DNA from: Rariglobus hedericola
GTDB lineage: Bacteria; Verrucomicrobiota; Verrucomicrobiia; Opitutales; Opitutaceae
Length of the DNA: 64,000 nt
Direction of reading: 5' to 3'
Assembly (NCBI RefSeq): GCF_007559335.1
Contig: NZ_VMBG01000002.1
Location: 372,001-436,000, forward strand
Part shown: piece after piece, positions 53,309 through 63,107 of the stretch
Layout: the number at the start of each line of letters is the position of its first letter
How positions within the stretch are numbered: position 1 is the stretch's first letter
Made by a program: the position numbers and the translations under genes
Notes under the pieces: generated by a model
Seen by the model: the letters and a program-made list of their open reading frames with translations, nothing else
Databases searched by the model: none
Told to the model about the DNA's origin: nothing

Positions 53309-53920
53309 TCAGTCTTCGACCAGCTGCTTGAAGGCGAAGGCGGCTACCGCGCCGCCGGTGAGATTGGCGGCCAGATAAATGCCGAGCTGGCTGATGGACT
53401 CGAAGCCCATGACGACCACGCCCAAACCGACCGCCGGGTTGAACGCGCCACCCGAGATGCCGCCGACCGAGAACGCGCCGGCGACGACCGTGAAACCAAT
53501 CGCGAGGCCGTAGAAAGAGTTATCGAGCGTGCCCTTGGAGGTGGCGGTGTTAAGCACGACCCAGGCGAGGGCGAAGGTGAAGAGGAACTCGACGACGAGG
53601 GAGTTAACCACGTTGTGATCAGCGGGCATCTGGATGCGATTAAGCAGGAGATTCACGAGAAGGCCGGCGACGAGGCCGGCGAGCATCTGGGCAATCCAGT
53701 AAGGGATCACGTCCTTCAAGAGGAGTTTGCCGCGCAACCACACGGCAAGCGTGACCGCGGGATTGAAGTGGCCGCCGGAGACATGGCCGCCGGCAAAAAT
53801 CATGACCATAAGTGACGCACCGATGGCGAGCGGTGCCAGCGGGCTGCCGCTACGGACGGCCATGCCGACCGTGAAGACCAGGAAGAACGTGCCGATGAAC
53901 TCGACGATGTATTTTTTCAT
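53309..53920 (-). CDS. MIP-family aquaporin/aquaglyceroporin beside the ars operon
   Basis: 203 residues from MKKYIVEFIGTFFLVF; an upstream in-frame start would add a hydrophilic leader. Six helices and two half-helices with the NPA boxes GHFNPAVTLA and GAFNPAVGLG. Short for the family (usually 230-280) but complete at both boxes. It is divergent from arsR with 130 bases between. In Sinorhizobium-type ars operons an aquaporin (AqpS) lets arsenite leave the cell, and the position here suggests the same. No arsenic specificity can be read from the pore residues by eye. Confidence 0.9.
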   Translation of the reverse strand: MKKYIVEFIGTFFLVFTVGMAVRSGSPLAPLAIGASLMVMIFAGGHVSGGHFNPAVTLAVWLRGKLLLKDVIPYWIAQMLAGLVAGLLVNLLLNRIQMPADHNVVNSLVVEFLFTFALAWVVLNTATSKGTLDNSFYGLAIGFTVVAGAFSVGGISGGAFNPAVGLGVVVMGFESISQLGIYLAANLTGGAVAAFAFKQLVED

Positions 53921-54015
53921 AAAGAAGTGATCGGCTTTGAGATGGAGCCGCCCGAGCCAGAAAGCAACGTCGCTCTCAGTGTGTGACAAATGGGCGGCGG
54001 CACGGTTTGGTGCTT

Positions 54016-54045
54016 GATCTATATTCCGATAAAGGAATGTAGATC
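54016..54045. promoter_or_regulatory. Putative ArsR operator
   Basis: GATCTATATTCC (54016-54027) and GGAATGTAGATC (54034-54045) are inverse complements except for one position, with a six-base centre, five bases before the arsR start. Its place in the divergent aquaporin/arsR gap fits autoregulation by ArsR of both transcripts. Confidence 0.6.
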
Positions 54046-54050
54046 ATGCC

Positions 54051-54440
54051 ATGAAACTGGTGCAAATCTACCAATGCCTGTGCGATGAGACGCGGCTGCG
54101 TCTGTTGCATCTCCTGCTGCAAGGGCCGCTGTGCGTGTGTCATTTTCAAGGTTTGCTGGGCGAGCCTCAGGTAAAGATTTCGAAGCACCTCGGCTACCTG
54201 AAGACGCGTGGACTGGTGACGGCGAAGCGCTCGGGCAATTGGATGATTTATGCGTTGCCGGCGGAGAAAACCCGGTCGGTTGAGTTGAAGGCAAACCTGG
54301 CGTGCCTGCAGGACTGCGCTGCGGAGAATGCGGTATTTAAACGCGACCTGGCACGGTTGAAGAAACTCGATCTGGAGTGCGCGCCGGCGGCGGTCGCCGA
54401 GGCCTGCGGAACGGGCAAGGGCAAGACGTGCTGCTGCTAA
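54051..54440 (+). CDS. arsR: ArsR-family metalloregulator
   Basis: 129 residues. Winged helix-turn-helix with QIYQCLCDETRLRLLHLLLQ, the metal-site helix GPLCVCHFQGLLGE (CVC, as in ELCVCDL of arsenite sensors), KISKHLGYLKTRGLVTAKRS recognition region and the wing SGNWMIYALP. Extra Cys residues occur in ACLQDCAAEN and in the terminal KTCCC. It represses the operon and is released by arsenite bound at the Cys pair. First gene of arsR-DUF6428-arsC-acr3. Confidence 0.92.
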   Translation: MKLVQIYQCLCDETRLRLLHLLLQGPLCVCHFQGLLGEPQVKISKHLGYLKTRGLVTAKRSGNWMIYALPAEKTRSVELKANLACLQDCAAENAVFKRDLARLKKLDLECAPAAVAEACGTGKGKTCCC

Positions 54441-54451
54441 AAATTGATTTT

Positions 54452-54946
54452 ATGACGACAACAACGACTAACGCTGAACAGGCGACTTTGCTGATTTCCG
54501 AGGTATGTGCGGTGCTGAAGGCGGCGCCCGGCCTGCCGATCACAGTGATCTGGCCGGATGGTGAGCCGATCGAGGCGCATTTTCACGTGACCGAAGTCGG
54601 CCGTGTGCAGAAAGACTTTGTCGATTGCGGTGGCACGGTGCGCCGAGTGACGACCTGCCTGCTGCAGACGTGGGTGGGCGACGATGTCGATCACCACATC
54701 ACGGGTGCGAAGCTGCTGAAGGCGTTTGAATTCGCCGCGCCGGTGCTGAAGGGTGAAGACTTGCCGATGGAGTTGGAATACGAGGCCTGCAATGTTGTGA
54801 CGCTACGCGTGGTAGCGGTCGAGAATACCGGCGCGGCGCTGATTGTGCGACTGGCGGGCAAGCACACCGATTGTCTCGCGAAGGATTTGTGCATTCCCAA
54901 TCCGAAGAGCGACGGCACCTGCACGCCTGGATCTGGCTGCTGTTGA
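54452..54946 (+). CDS. DUF6428-family protein
   Basis: 164 residues from MTTTTTNAEQATLLIS, 11 bases after arsR. EAHFHVTEVGRVQKDFVDCG, CLLQTWVGDDVDHHITGAKL and ELEYEACNVVTLRVVAVENT match the DUF6428 family, whose members occur in arsenic operons between arsR and arsC. The C-terminus is Cys-rich (DCLAKDLCIPNP, GTCTPGSGCC). Function unknown; arsenic binding or delivery is a reasonable guess. It precedes arsC by 27 bases. Confidence 0.85.
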   Translation: MTTTTTNAEQATLLISEVCAVLKAAPGLPITVIWPDGEPIEAHFHVTEVGRVQKDFVDCGGTVRRVTTCLLQTWVGDDVDHHITGAKLLKAFEFAAPVLKGEDLPMELEYEACNVVTLRVVAVENTGAALIVRLAGKHTDCLAKDLCIPNPKSDGTCTPGSGCC

Positions 54947-54973
54947 AACCTGAAACGATTTTCACCTGATTTT

Positions 54974-55438
54974 ATGAGCACTGAAAAACCCACTGTTTTG
55001 ATTCTTTGCACGGGCAACTCCTGCCGCAGCCATCTCGCCGAGGGATTGTTGCGGGCGGCGGCTGGTGATTTTTTAAATGTCGTCAGCGCTGGATCGAAGC
55101 CGGCCGGCTATGTGCATCCGATCGCGATCGAGGTGATGAACGAGATCGGCGTCGATATCTCCGCGCACACCTCGAAGCACATGAACGAGTTTCTTGAGGG
55201 AACGGTTGAGACCGTCATCACGGTGTGTGGCAACGCGGATCAGGCGTGTCCGATTTATCCCGGGCAAGTGAACCGTCACCACTGGCCGTTTGAGGATCCG
55301 GCGCATGCGACCGGAACGGATGAGGAAAAGATGGAGATGTTCCGCCGCGTGCGGAATGAGATCCGTCGCACGTTCACGGCGTATGCCGACGGACGTCGCG
55401 ACCAGTTCAAGAGTGCTGCCAAGAAAGGTGCGGCGTGA
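54974..55438 (+). CDS. arsC: Arsenate reductase, low-molecular-weight phosphatase type
   Basis: 154 residues. The P-loop [13 protein letters not shown] (CX5R) near residue 13 is the arsenate-binding site; [14 protein letters not shown] holds the two further Cys used in the thioredoxin-coupled relay. [16 protein letters not shown] and the preceding [12 protein letters not shown] fit the family. It reduces arsenate to arsenite in the cytoplasm, the form exported by the ACR3 protein whose gene overlaps it by four bases. Confidence 0.95.
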   Translation: MSTEKPTVLILCTGNSCRSHLAEGLLRAAAGDFLNVVSAGSKPAGYVHPIAIEVMNEIGVDISAHTSKHMNEFLEGTVETVITVCGNADQACPIYPGQVNRHHWPFEDPAHATGTDEEKMEMFRRVRNEIRRTFTAYADGRRDQFKSAAKKGAA

Positions 55439-56499
55439 GCGGACTCACGAAACAACTGTCGTTTCTCGATCGCTGGCTGACGGCGTGGATTTTTCTGGCG
55501 ATGGCCGTGGGCGTGGCGCTGGGGCGTTTCGCTCCGGCGCTGGCGGAGACGCTGACGTCGTGGAGCGTGGGGACGACATCCGTGCCGATTGCGGTTGGGT
55601 TGATTTTGATGATGTATCCGCCGCTGGCGAAGGTGCGTTACGAGGAGTTGGCGGATGTGTTTCGCGACAAGAAGGTGCTCGGGCTTTCGCTGGTTCAGAA
55701 CTGGCTGGTCGGGCCGGTGCTGATGTTTGCGCTGGCGGCGATTTTCCTGCGAGACCAGCCGGAGTATTTTGCGGGGCTCGTCTTGGTGGGCATCGCGCGG
55801 TGCATCGCAATGGTGATTGTGTGGAACGACCTGGCGGGCGGGAGTCGCGAGTATTGCGCGGGGCTGGTGGCGGCGAATGCGTTGTTTCAGGTGTTCGCGT
55901 TTGCACCGCTTGCGTGGCTGTTTCTGAAGGTGCTGCCGCCGCTGGTGGGGGTGGATCTTGGTGTGCTGGATTTGTCGGCGATCACCATCGGGAGCATCGC
56001 GTGGAGCGTGTTTGTTTACCTGGGGATTCCGTTCATTGCGGGATGGTTGACGCGCGCAATTTTACGGCGCGGATCGGCGGAACGGGTGGCGTGGTTTGAC
56101 GATAAATTTCTGCCGGCGATCAGTCCGATCACGCTGGGGGCGTTGTTGTTCACGATTGTCGTGATGTTCAGCTTGCAAGGAGAGCAGGTGCTGGCGCGTC
56201 CGCTGGACGTGTTGCACATCGCGGTGCCGCTGGTGGTTTATTTCGCGATCATGTTCACGGTCACGTTTTGGATGAGCGTGAAGGCGGGGGCGGATTACGC
56301 GAAGGCAACGACGCTGGGGTTCACGGCGGCGGGTAATAATTTTGAACTGGCGATCGCGGTGGCCGTCGGAGTCTTCGGGCTGACGTCGGGCGCAGCGTTT
56401 GCGGCGGTGGTCGGACCCTTGGTGGAAGTGCCGGCGCTGATCGCGCTAGTGGCGGTCGCGCTGTGGTGGAAGCGGCGGGTGGGTGATGCAGTGAAATAA
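55435..56499 (+). CDS. acr3: ACR3-family arsenite efflux permease
   Basis: 354 residues from a GTG overlapping arsC. About ten helices. Family signatures: [60 protein letters not shown] and the conserved Cys helix [20 protein letters not shown], then [20 protein letters not shown]. Uses the proton-motive force to expel arsenite. Last gene of the operon; the aldo/keto reductase is convergent 39 bases later. Confidence 0.95.
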   Translation: MSGLTKQLSFLDRWLTAWIFLAMAVGVALGRFAPALAETLTSWSVGTTSVPIAVGLILMMYPPLAKVRYEELADVFRDKKVLGLSLVQNWLVGPVLMFALAAIFLRDQPEYFAGLVLVGIARCIAMVIVWNDLAGGSREYCAGLVAANALFQVFAFAPLAWLFLKVLPPLVGVDLGVLDLSAITIGSIAWSVFVYLGIPFIAGWLTRAILRRGSAERVAWFDDKFLPAISPITLGALLFTIVVMFSLQGEQVLARPLDVLHIAVPLVVYFAIMFTVTFWMSVKAGADYAKATTLGFTAAGNNFELAIAVAVGVFGLTSGAAFAAVVGPLVEVPALIALVAVALWWKRRVGDAVK

Positions 56500-56537
56500 A
56501 CCACTCTCGCTATGTGACAGAGATGCGGCGCAGGCAT

Positions 56538-57746
<1,209 letters not shown>

Positions 57747-57835
57747 TCATCGCCGGGTGGGCTTTTAATTACGTTTAAAGTTTAGCCGATCTGCGCGCAT
57801 TTGCCATTGGCCTGAGGCGTCAATTGACTGGCAGA

Positions 57836-57856
57836 GTCCGCCAGAATGCGGACTAC
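57836..57856 (-). repeat. GTAG-footed hairpin (REP-like element 4)
   Basis: On the minus strand GTAG (57856-57853) leads into a stem in which AGTCCGC pairs with GCGGACT around six bases. The TAG is the stop codon of the mdaB-like gene. The rest of the 157-base gap 57696-57852 holds no gene I can support. Confidence 0.4.
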
Positions 57857-58449
57857 AGGCAGTGTGTCTCCAAGTGCCGTTTGTAGTCTTCGAACGAGGC
57901 AGGGATGGCTTCGATTTTTTTGAAAATGTCGAACACGTTGAAATCGGGGAGCACGTCGTAACCGCAGAACTTGTAACTCGAGGTGATGTTGAGAAACACG
58001 TCTGCCGTTCCTTTGCCGCCGTAAAGGATGCCGTGTGGATTATCGAAGGCTTCGTGCGGGGCATTCCAAGTCGCTGAGACCATAAACCTCTTTCCCTGCA
58101 TTTTACCGCCCGTGCCGTATTGGCGGGTCGGGTCGGAGCGAGTGCGGCCGTCATCTTCAAGAAGGATCTTGGTGCCAATGCCGCCGGCGTTGAAAACTTC
58201 GTCCACGTATTTCTTGTAAATCCACGGTGCGCCAAACCAGTTCACCGGCGTCTGTAGAATGACGAGATCGGTCGTCGCGTGCTTGGCGACTTCGGTGTCG
58301 GGATCATAGCCGCGCTCGATCTTGGTTTCGGTGACGGTGTGCCCGCGCTCGATGAAGAAGGTCTTCGCGAGTTCCGCGAGGCTGTTGTTCAGTTTACCCT
58401 CGGACCAGCCAGGGTAGGTGAGGTGGGCGTTGATGATGAGGATGTTCAT
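57853..58449 (-). CDS. mdaB: NAD(P)H oxidoreductase, MdaB-like (flavodoxin fold)
   Basis: 198 residues. MNILIINAHLTYPGWSEGKL matches the flavodoxin-like N-terminus; LVILQTPVNWFGAPWIYKKY is the strand and loop near the flavin, and KRFMVSATWNAPHEAFDN with GYDVLPDFNVFDIFKK completes the MdaB group. It is a FAD-containing NADPH:quinone reductase that protects quinones. Length matches MdaB. It lies downstream of the AraC-family gene on the same strand with 68 bases between. Confidence 0.88.
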   Translation of the reverse strand: MNILIINAHLTYPGWSEGKLNNSLAELAKTFFIERGHTVTETKIERGYDPDTEVAKHATTDLVILQTPVNWFGAPWIYKKYVDEVFNAGGIGTKILLEDDGRTRSDPTRQYGTGGKMQGKRFMVSATWNAPHEAFDNPHGILYGGKGTADVFLNITSSYKFCGYDVLPDFNVFDIFKKIEAIPASFEDYKRHLETHCL

Positions 58450-58517
58450 GGCGGTCTATGGTTGAAGTTAAAGCAGTAGCTACCCAACGCGGAGCGCGGG
58501 CGGTGAACGGGGGCGTG

Positions 58518-59594
58518 TCAGTTACGTTTGGCCCGGCGGCTCAGGTGCGCGGCGCGCCACTCGGCCGGCGTCGTGCCTTCCCAGGCGCGGAACGCACGGT
58601 AGAACGAGGTCGGGTCTTCATAGCCGACCAGAAAGGCTGCCTCGGTGATCTCGACCGTCGGGTCGCCGAGATAATGGCGAACCAGTTCGTGGCGGGTTTC
58701 GTTGAGTAGTTGGCGGAAGGTCGTGCCCTCATCGGTGATGCGGCGCTGCAGGGTGCGATCACTCATGCCCAGCTCCTTCGCGACCATGGGAAGATCGGGG
58801 CGGCTGCCGGAGAGCAGGCGCTTCAAAATCCATTTCACTTGGGCGAGCGTGCCCGGTGCGATGCGGCCGGACTGGAGTTGGGTTTCAAACTGGGGCGCGA
58901 GCATTTGCAGGAGCTCGTCGTTGTGCGTGGCGAAGGGAAGCGCGAGGTCGGCGGTGCGGAGCACGAGCGCGTCGCGGGTGGCGCGATATTTCACCGGGCA
59001 ACCAAAGTAGTCGGCGAGGCCGTTGTCGCGTTCGGCGGGTCGCGTGAGTTCGATGCGTTTGGGGGTGAGTTTGGTCTTTGTGCCGCGGCGGCCCAGTTCG
59101 GTAACGAGCGCAAACACCGCGTCGATCAACAGCACGGGCGGCTGCACGCCTTCCGCGAAAGGCCACGAGACCTCGACCAGCATCTCGTCGCCCTTCGGCG
59201 TGAATCGGAATTCTTCGGCGCTGCAGAGTTGTTTGTAGCGGGCGAGTCGCTCGATGGATTCGCGATAGGTGCGGGCGTGCAAGGCGGCGAGGAGCGTCGG
59301 ATGATACTGGTCTGTTTCGACCTGGCTCATGAATTTCCAGCCCATCGTCGGGTCGCCCGACAGTTCACGAATCGATCGCCAGATCGCGAAATTCTGAGGG
59401 GTGGTGACGAAGGTTTCTCCGCTGTAAACCGTGGGAGGAAGCTCGCTGTGACGGAGGACGACGGTTGGGCTAAGTCCGATGGCTTTCAGGCCCGCCCAGA
59501 AAACCCCCGGCAGCTTGATCCGATCCTGCGCATGGCCGCTGACGCGAAAGTGATTCGCGAGGGACTTGGGGCTATCGGTGCCGGTGGAGTTCAT
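58518..59594 (-). CDS. AraC-family transcriptional regulator (OruR/arabinose-binding-domain type)
   Basis: 358 residues. The N-terminal ~200 residues resemble the AraC_binding_2 domain (LPGVFWAGLKAIGLSPTVVL, SVETDQYHP-like region around VETDQYHPTLLAALHAR, RRTKTKL-type loop). The C-terminal HTH_18 has LPMVAKELGMSDRTLQRRIT and ITEAAFLVGYEDPTSFYRAF, both helix-turn-helix units. Full length for the family. Probably activates the adjacent mdaB-like gene or other targets; the ligand is not known. Confidence 0.9.
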   Translation of the reverse strand: MNSTGTDSPKSLANHFRVSGHAQDRIKLPGVFWAGLKAIGLSPTVVLRHSELPPTVYSGETFVTTPQNFAIWRSIRELSGDPTMGWKFMSQVETDQYHPTLLAALHARTYRESIERLARYKQLCSAEEFRFTPKGDEMLVEVSWPFAEGVQPPVLLIDAVFALVTELGRRGTKTKLTPKRIELTRPAERDNGLADYFGCPVKYRATRDALVLRTADLALPFATHNDELLQMLAPQFETQLQSGRIAPGTLAQVKWILKRLLSGSRPDLPMVAKELGMSDRTLQRRITDEGTTFRQLLNETRHELVRHYLGDPTVEITEAAFLVGYEDPTSFYRAFRAWEGTTPAEWRAAHLSRRAKRN

Positions 59595-59683
59595 CGTGGA
59601 TCTACTCTATCGCAAAAGACCGAGCCTGTAATTGGCGAAATCCGCCAATCTATTTGCCGAATACGCCATTGATCCGGACATGC

Positions 59684-59710
59684 CAGACGGCGCTCTTCTA
59701 GCGCCGTCTG
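59684..59710. terminator. Strong stem-loop after the sulP gene
   Basis: CAGACGGCGC (59684-59693) and GCGCCGTCTG (59701-59710) form a perfect ten-base stem with a seven-base loop, directly after the SulP stop. No clear U-run follows on the minus strand, so termination may be weak or the stem may protect the transcript end. Confidence 0.55.
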
Positions 59711-59714
59711 CATT

Positions 59715-61214
59715 TTAGTGCGCGGAGGTGGCGGCTCCGGGTTTTTTGTAGATGGCGAGGCGTTCGACGATGGCTTTGCTCTGGTCGTTGAGTCCGGAGA
59801 CTTCGACCTCGGCGCCTTGCTGGCGGAACTTGAGCACGACCTTGTCGAGGGCGCTGATGGAGGTCGTGTCCCAGAAATGCGCGTGGGTGACATCGATGAT
59901 CACGGTGCGCGGGGCGGCGTTAAAGTCGAAGGCGTCGGTGAACGTGGTCGTCGATGCGAAGAACAGCTGGCCGCGCACGTGGTAAACCATTTCGTCGGGC
60001 GTCTGCCCGGTGTGCGCGGTGACGTCGAGGAGCCTGGCGATACGCGCGGCGAAGCAGAGGGCGCTGAGCAACACGCCGACACCGACGCCGAGGGCGAGGT
60101 TGTCGGTGCCGAGCACGACGGCGACCGTGCTGAAGGTGATGAATGTCGCGGTTTTTGGATACACGCGGATGTTTTTTAACGAGGCCCAGCTGAAGGTGCT
60201 GAGTGCGACCATGATCATCACGGCTACAAGGGCGGCCATGGGGATTTGCGAGACCCAGCGGCCCAGCAGCACGACGAGAATCAAGAGAAAGGTGCCGGCC
60301 CAGAACGTGGAGAGGCGCCCGCGTCCGCCGGTTTTTACGTTGATGACCGTCTGGCCGATCATGGCGCAGCCGCCCATGCCGCCGAAGAGACCTGAGACCA
60401 GGTTGGCGATGCCCTGGCCCTTGCATTCGCGATTCTTGTCGGAGGACGTGTTGGTGTAGTCGTCCACGATGGTGGCGGTCATGAGGGATTCGAGCAGGCC
60501 GACCACCGCCATCGAAAGCGAATAGGGGAGGATGATGAGGAAGGTTTCCCAAGTGAGCGGGAAGTCGGGCCAGGCGAAGGACGGCAGGGCGGACGGAAGC
60601 TGGCCCATGTCGCCGACGGTGCGGAGGAGGTCCGCATCGGCCCAGCCGAACCACATGGAAAGGCCGGTGAGGATGATGATGCAGATGATCGGGGACGGGA
60701 CGGCTTTGGTGATGAAGGGAAAACCGTAGATGATCGCGAGGCCGCCGGCGACGCAGGCATACATGAGCGGGCCCTGGCCGTTGAACTCGGGGAGCTGCTT
60801 GAGAATGTAGATGATCGCGAGGGCGTTGACGAAGCCGATCACGACCGAGCGTGCGACGAACCGCATGAGATTACCCAGCTTCAGAAAGCCGAAGATGATT
60901 TGAATGACGCCGGTGAGCAGTGTGGCGGCGAGCAGGTATTGGAGGCCGTGGTCTTTGACGAGATTGACGACGAGGAGGGCGATCGCGCCGGTGGCGGCGG
61001 AGATCATGCCGGTGCGGCCACCGACGAAGGCGATGGTGACCGCGATGCAGAAGGAGGCGTAGAGACCGACCTTGGGATCGACGCCGGCGATGATGGAGAA
61101 CGCGATGGATTCAGGGATGAGCGCGAGCGCGACGACCGTGCCGGCGAGGAGATCGCGGACGGGGTTACCGAACCATTGTTGTTTATATGAAGGCGAAAGA
61201 GAGGAGGCGGACAT
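59715..61214 (-). CDS. SulP-family anion transporter with STAS domain
   Basis: 499 residues from [15 protein letters not shown]. About 11-14 helices with the family block [40 protein letters not shown] and [22 protein letters not shown]-terminal STAS domain follows ([40 protein letters not shown]), with the Asp/Thr-Ser loop that can be phosphorylated in related proteins. Takes up an anion such as sulfate or bicarbonate across the inner membrane; substrate not determined. It is divergent from the HAD gene. Confidence 0.92.
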   Translation of the reverse strand: MSASSLSPSYKQQWFGNPVRDLLAGTVVALALIPESIAFSIIAGVDPKVGLYASFCIAVTIAFVGGRTGMISAATGAIALLVVNLVKDHGLQYLLAATLLTGVIQIIFGFLKLGNLMRFVARSVVIGFVNALAIIYILKQLPEFNGQGPLMYACVAGGLAIIYGFPFITKAVPSPIICIIILTGLSMWFGWADADLLRTVGDMGQLPSALPSFAWPDFPLTWETFLIILPYSLSMAVVGLLESLMTATIVDDYTNTSSDKNRECKGQGIANLVSGLFGGMGGCAMIGQTVINVKTGGRGRLSTFWAGTFLLILVVLLGRWVSQIPMAALVAVMIMVALSTFSWASLKNIRVYPKTATFITFSTVAVVLGTDNLALGVGVGVLLSALCFAARIARLLDVTAHTGQTPDEMVYHVRGQLFFASTTTFTDAFDFNAAPRTVIIDVTHAHFWDTTSISALDKVVLKFRQQGAEVEVSGLNDQSKAIVERLAIYKKPGAATSAH

Positions 61215-61337
61215 GGCGCTGAGCGGGCGTGCGGTTAAAGTGGCGTGACGTTCGTGGCGAGGGGAGGGATGGCAAGGCCAAGTTTCCGCGGGGCGGGCTT
61301 GCGATTCGTCCGCGACGGCGAAGGATTTCGCCCAATC

Positions 61338-61937
61338 ATGCAGCTCGACATTCCCGCAGGTGATTTCGCCGGTTATATCTTCGATCTTGATGGCACGCTC
61401 ATCAATACGATGCCGCTTCATTACCGTGCCTGGGACTCCGCGATGCGTCAGCACGGGCTTGGCGAAGTGTTGAACGAGGATCTGTTTTATTCGCTGGGTG
61501 GAGTGCCCACGGTGCGGGTCGCCGAGCTGATCGGTGCGCATTACGGGCTGGTGGTGGATCCGTTGAAGGTGGAGCACACCAAGGAAGGGTTTTTTCTGAC
61601 CATGTTGGACGCGGTCGAACACATCGCGCCGGTCGTGGAATTTGCGCGTCGTATGTCGCTGACGCATCCGGTGTCGATTGCGACCGGTGGCATGCCGGAA
61701 ATCGCCTTGCCCGCGATCAAGGCGGCGGGCTTGGACGATCTCTTCAAAATCGTGGTGACGCCGAAAGATGTGGGGCCGGGGCGCGGGAAGCCGGAGCCGG
61801 ATATGTTTTTGGAGGCGGCGCGGCAGATGGGTGTGCCGCCGGCGCAATGCCTGGTGTTCGAGGACGCCGAGCCGGGCATTCGCGCGGCCTTGGCGGCGGG
61901 CATGCAAGTCGTGCGCGTGCCGAGTCGCGTGGTGTGA
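61338..61937 (+). CDS. HAD-superfamily phosphatase (beta-phosphoglucomutase/YniC-like)
   Basis: 199 residues from MQLDIPAGDF; the longer reading frame upstream is basic and unconserved. Motif I YIFDLDGTLINT (nucleophile and acid Asp), motif II in SIATGG, motif III Lys in GKPEPDMFLEAARQMG and motif IV VFEDAEPGIRAALAAGM are present. The helical cap after motif I is the class I type (PLHYRAWDSAMRQHGLGEVL). It hydrolyses a small phosphate ester, such as a sugar phosphate, in the cytoplasm. hisC starts 46 bases later on the same strand. Confidence 0.9.
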   Translation: MQLDIPAGDFAGYIFDLDGTLINTMPLHYRAWDSAMRQHGLGEVLNEDLFYSLGGVPTVRVAELIGAHYGLVVDPLKVEHTKEGFFLTMLDAVEHIAPVVEFARRMSLTHPVSIATGGMPEIALPAIKAAGLDDLFKIVVTPKDVGPGRGKPEPDMFLEAARQMGVPPAQCLVFEDAEPGIRAALAAGMQVVRVPSRVV

Positions 61938-61983
61938 CAAAAGGCTTTTGCCGGACGGCAGGATCGGCTTGGCTGGACGCTTC

Positions 61984-63078
61984 ATGAAGCTGGAAGCCCT
62001 CGTTAATCCCTCTGTCCTCACCCAGCCGGTTTACGAACCGGGCAAGCCCATCGAGGATGTGGCGCGCGAACTCGGTCTCGATCCGGCGACGATCATCAAG
62101 CTCGCGTCGAACGAAAACCCGTTTGGTCCGTCTCCGCTGGCGAAAGCCGCGGCGGTGCGGGCGCTCGATCAAGGCGAGTTGTATCCGGATGGTGGATGCG
62201 TAGCGCTGCGGGCGAAGCTGGCGAAGGTTTATCAACTGGAGCCTGCGCAGTTCGTGGTCGGCAACGGATCGAATGAAATCATCGAGCTCCTCGGGCATGT
62301 TTTCCTACGTCCGGGCGACGAAGTCGTCATGGGCAACCCGTCGTTTGCGGTTTATAAACTAGTGACGTTGCTCTTCGGCGCGAAGCCGGTGGAAGTGCCG
62401 CTGGTCAATCACACGCACGATCTCGCCGCACTGGCGGCGGCGATCACGCCGAAGACTAAACTGGTGTTTGTGCCGAGCCCCAACAATCCGATGGGCACGG
62501 CCAATACTGAGGCGGAGCTGCTGGCGTTTGCACGCGGGCTGCCGGAGCACGTGGTGTTCGCTTACGATGAGGCGTATGCGGAGTATTTGGATAATCCGCC
62601 GGATCTGCGTCCGCTGATTCGTGAAGGGCGCAAGGTCGTCTGTCTGCGCACGTTTTCAAAAATCTACGGACTGGCCTCGTTGCGAGTGGGTTATGGTTAC
62701 GCGTCGCCGGAGCTGGCGTCGCTGCTGAATCGCGTGCGTCAGCCGTTCAACGTGAATGCCATCGGCCAGGCGGCGGCGATCGCGGCGCTGGATGACGGTG
62801 CGTTCACGGCGAAGTGCGCCCGTGAAAACCGGGTGGGGCTCGGGCAGCTTGAAGCTGGCTTCAAGGCTATGGGACTGGAGATCGTGCCGAGCGTGGCAAA
62901 CTTCCTTCTGGTGAAGGTCGGGGACGGTGCGCGAGTGTTCGTCGAATTGCAGAAACGCGGCGTGATCGTGCGGCCGATGCGGGCTTACGGCATGCCCGAG
63001 TGGTTGCGCGTAACGGTCGGAACGCCGGCGCAGAACCAGCGTTTGCTGACCACGCTGGCCGACGTCTTGCGCGGTTGA
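61984..63078 (+). CDS. hisC: Histidinol-phosphate aminotransferase
   Basis: 364 residues from MKLEALVNPSVLTQPV. Fold-I PLP enzyme: KLASNENPFGPSPLA, YPDGGCVALRAKLAKVY, VVGNGSNEIIELLGHVFLRP, NPSFAVYK, SPNNPMGTANTEAE, DEAYAEYLDN with the PLP-contact Asp, and the Schiff-base Lys in TFSKIYGLASLRVGYG. It converts imidazole acetol phosphate and glutamate to histidinol phosphate in histidine synthesis, and related proteins handle aromatic amino acids. No other his gene is near. Confidence 0.93.
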   Translation: MKLEALVNPSVLTQPVYEPGKPIEDVARELGLDPATIIKLASNENPFGPSPLAKAAAVRALDQGELYPDGGCVALRAKLAKVYQLEPAQFVVGNGSNEIIELLGHVFLRPGDEVVMGNPSFAVYKLVTLLFGAKPVEVPLVNHTHDLAALAAAITPKTKLVFVPSPNNPMGTANTEAELLAFARGLPEHVVFAYDEAYAEYLDNPPDLRPLIREGRKVVCLRTFSKIYGLASLRVGYGYASPELASLLNRVRQPFNVNAIGQAAAIAALDDGAFTAKCARENRVGLGQLEAGFKAMGLEIVPSVANFLLVKVGDGARVFVELQKRGVIVRPMRAYGMPEWLRVTVGTPAQNQRLLTTLADVLRG

Positions 63079-63107
63079 TGGCTTGCGCGCCGGCGTCGCG
63101 ACAGGCT

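Noticed and set aside
61215-62021. N-terminal extension of the SulP frame
   Set aside because: It runs antisense through the HAD gene; the SulP start at 61214 gives a normal N-terminus.
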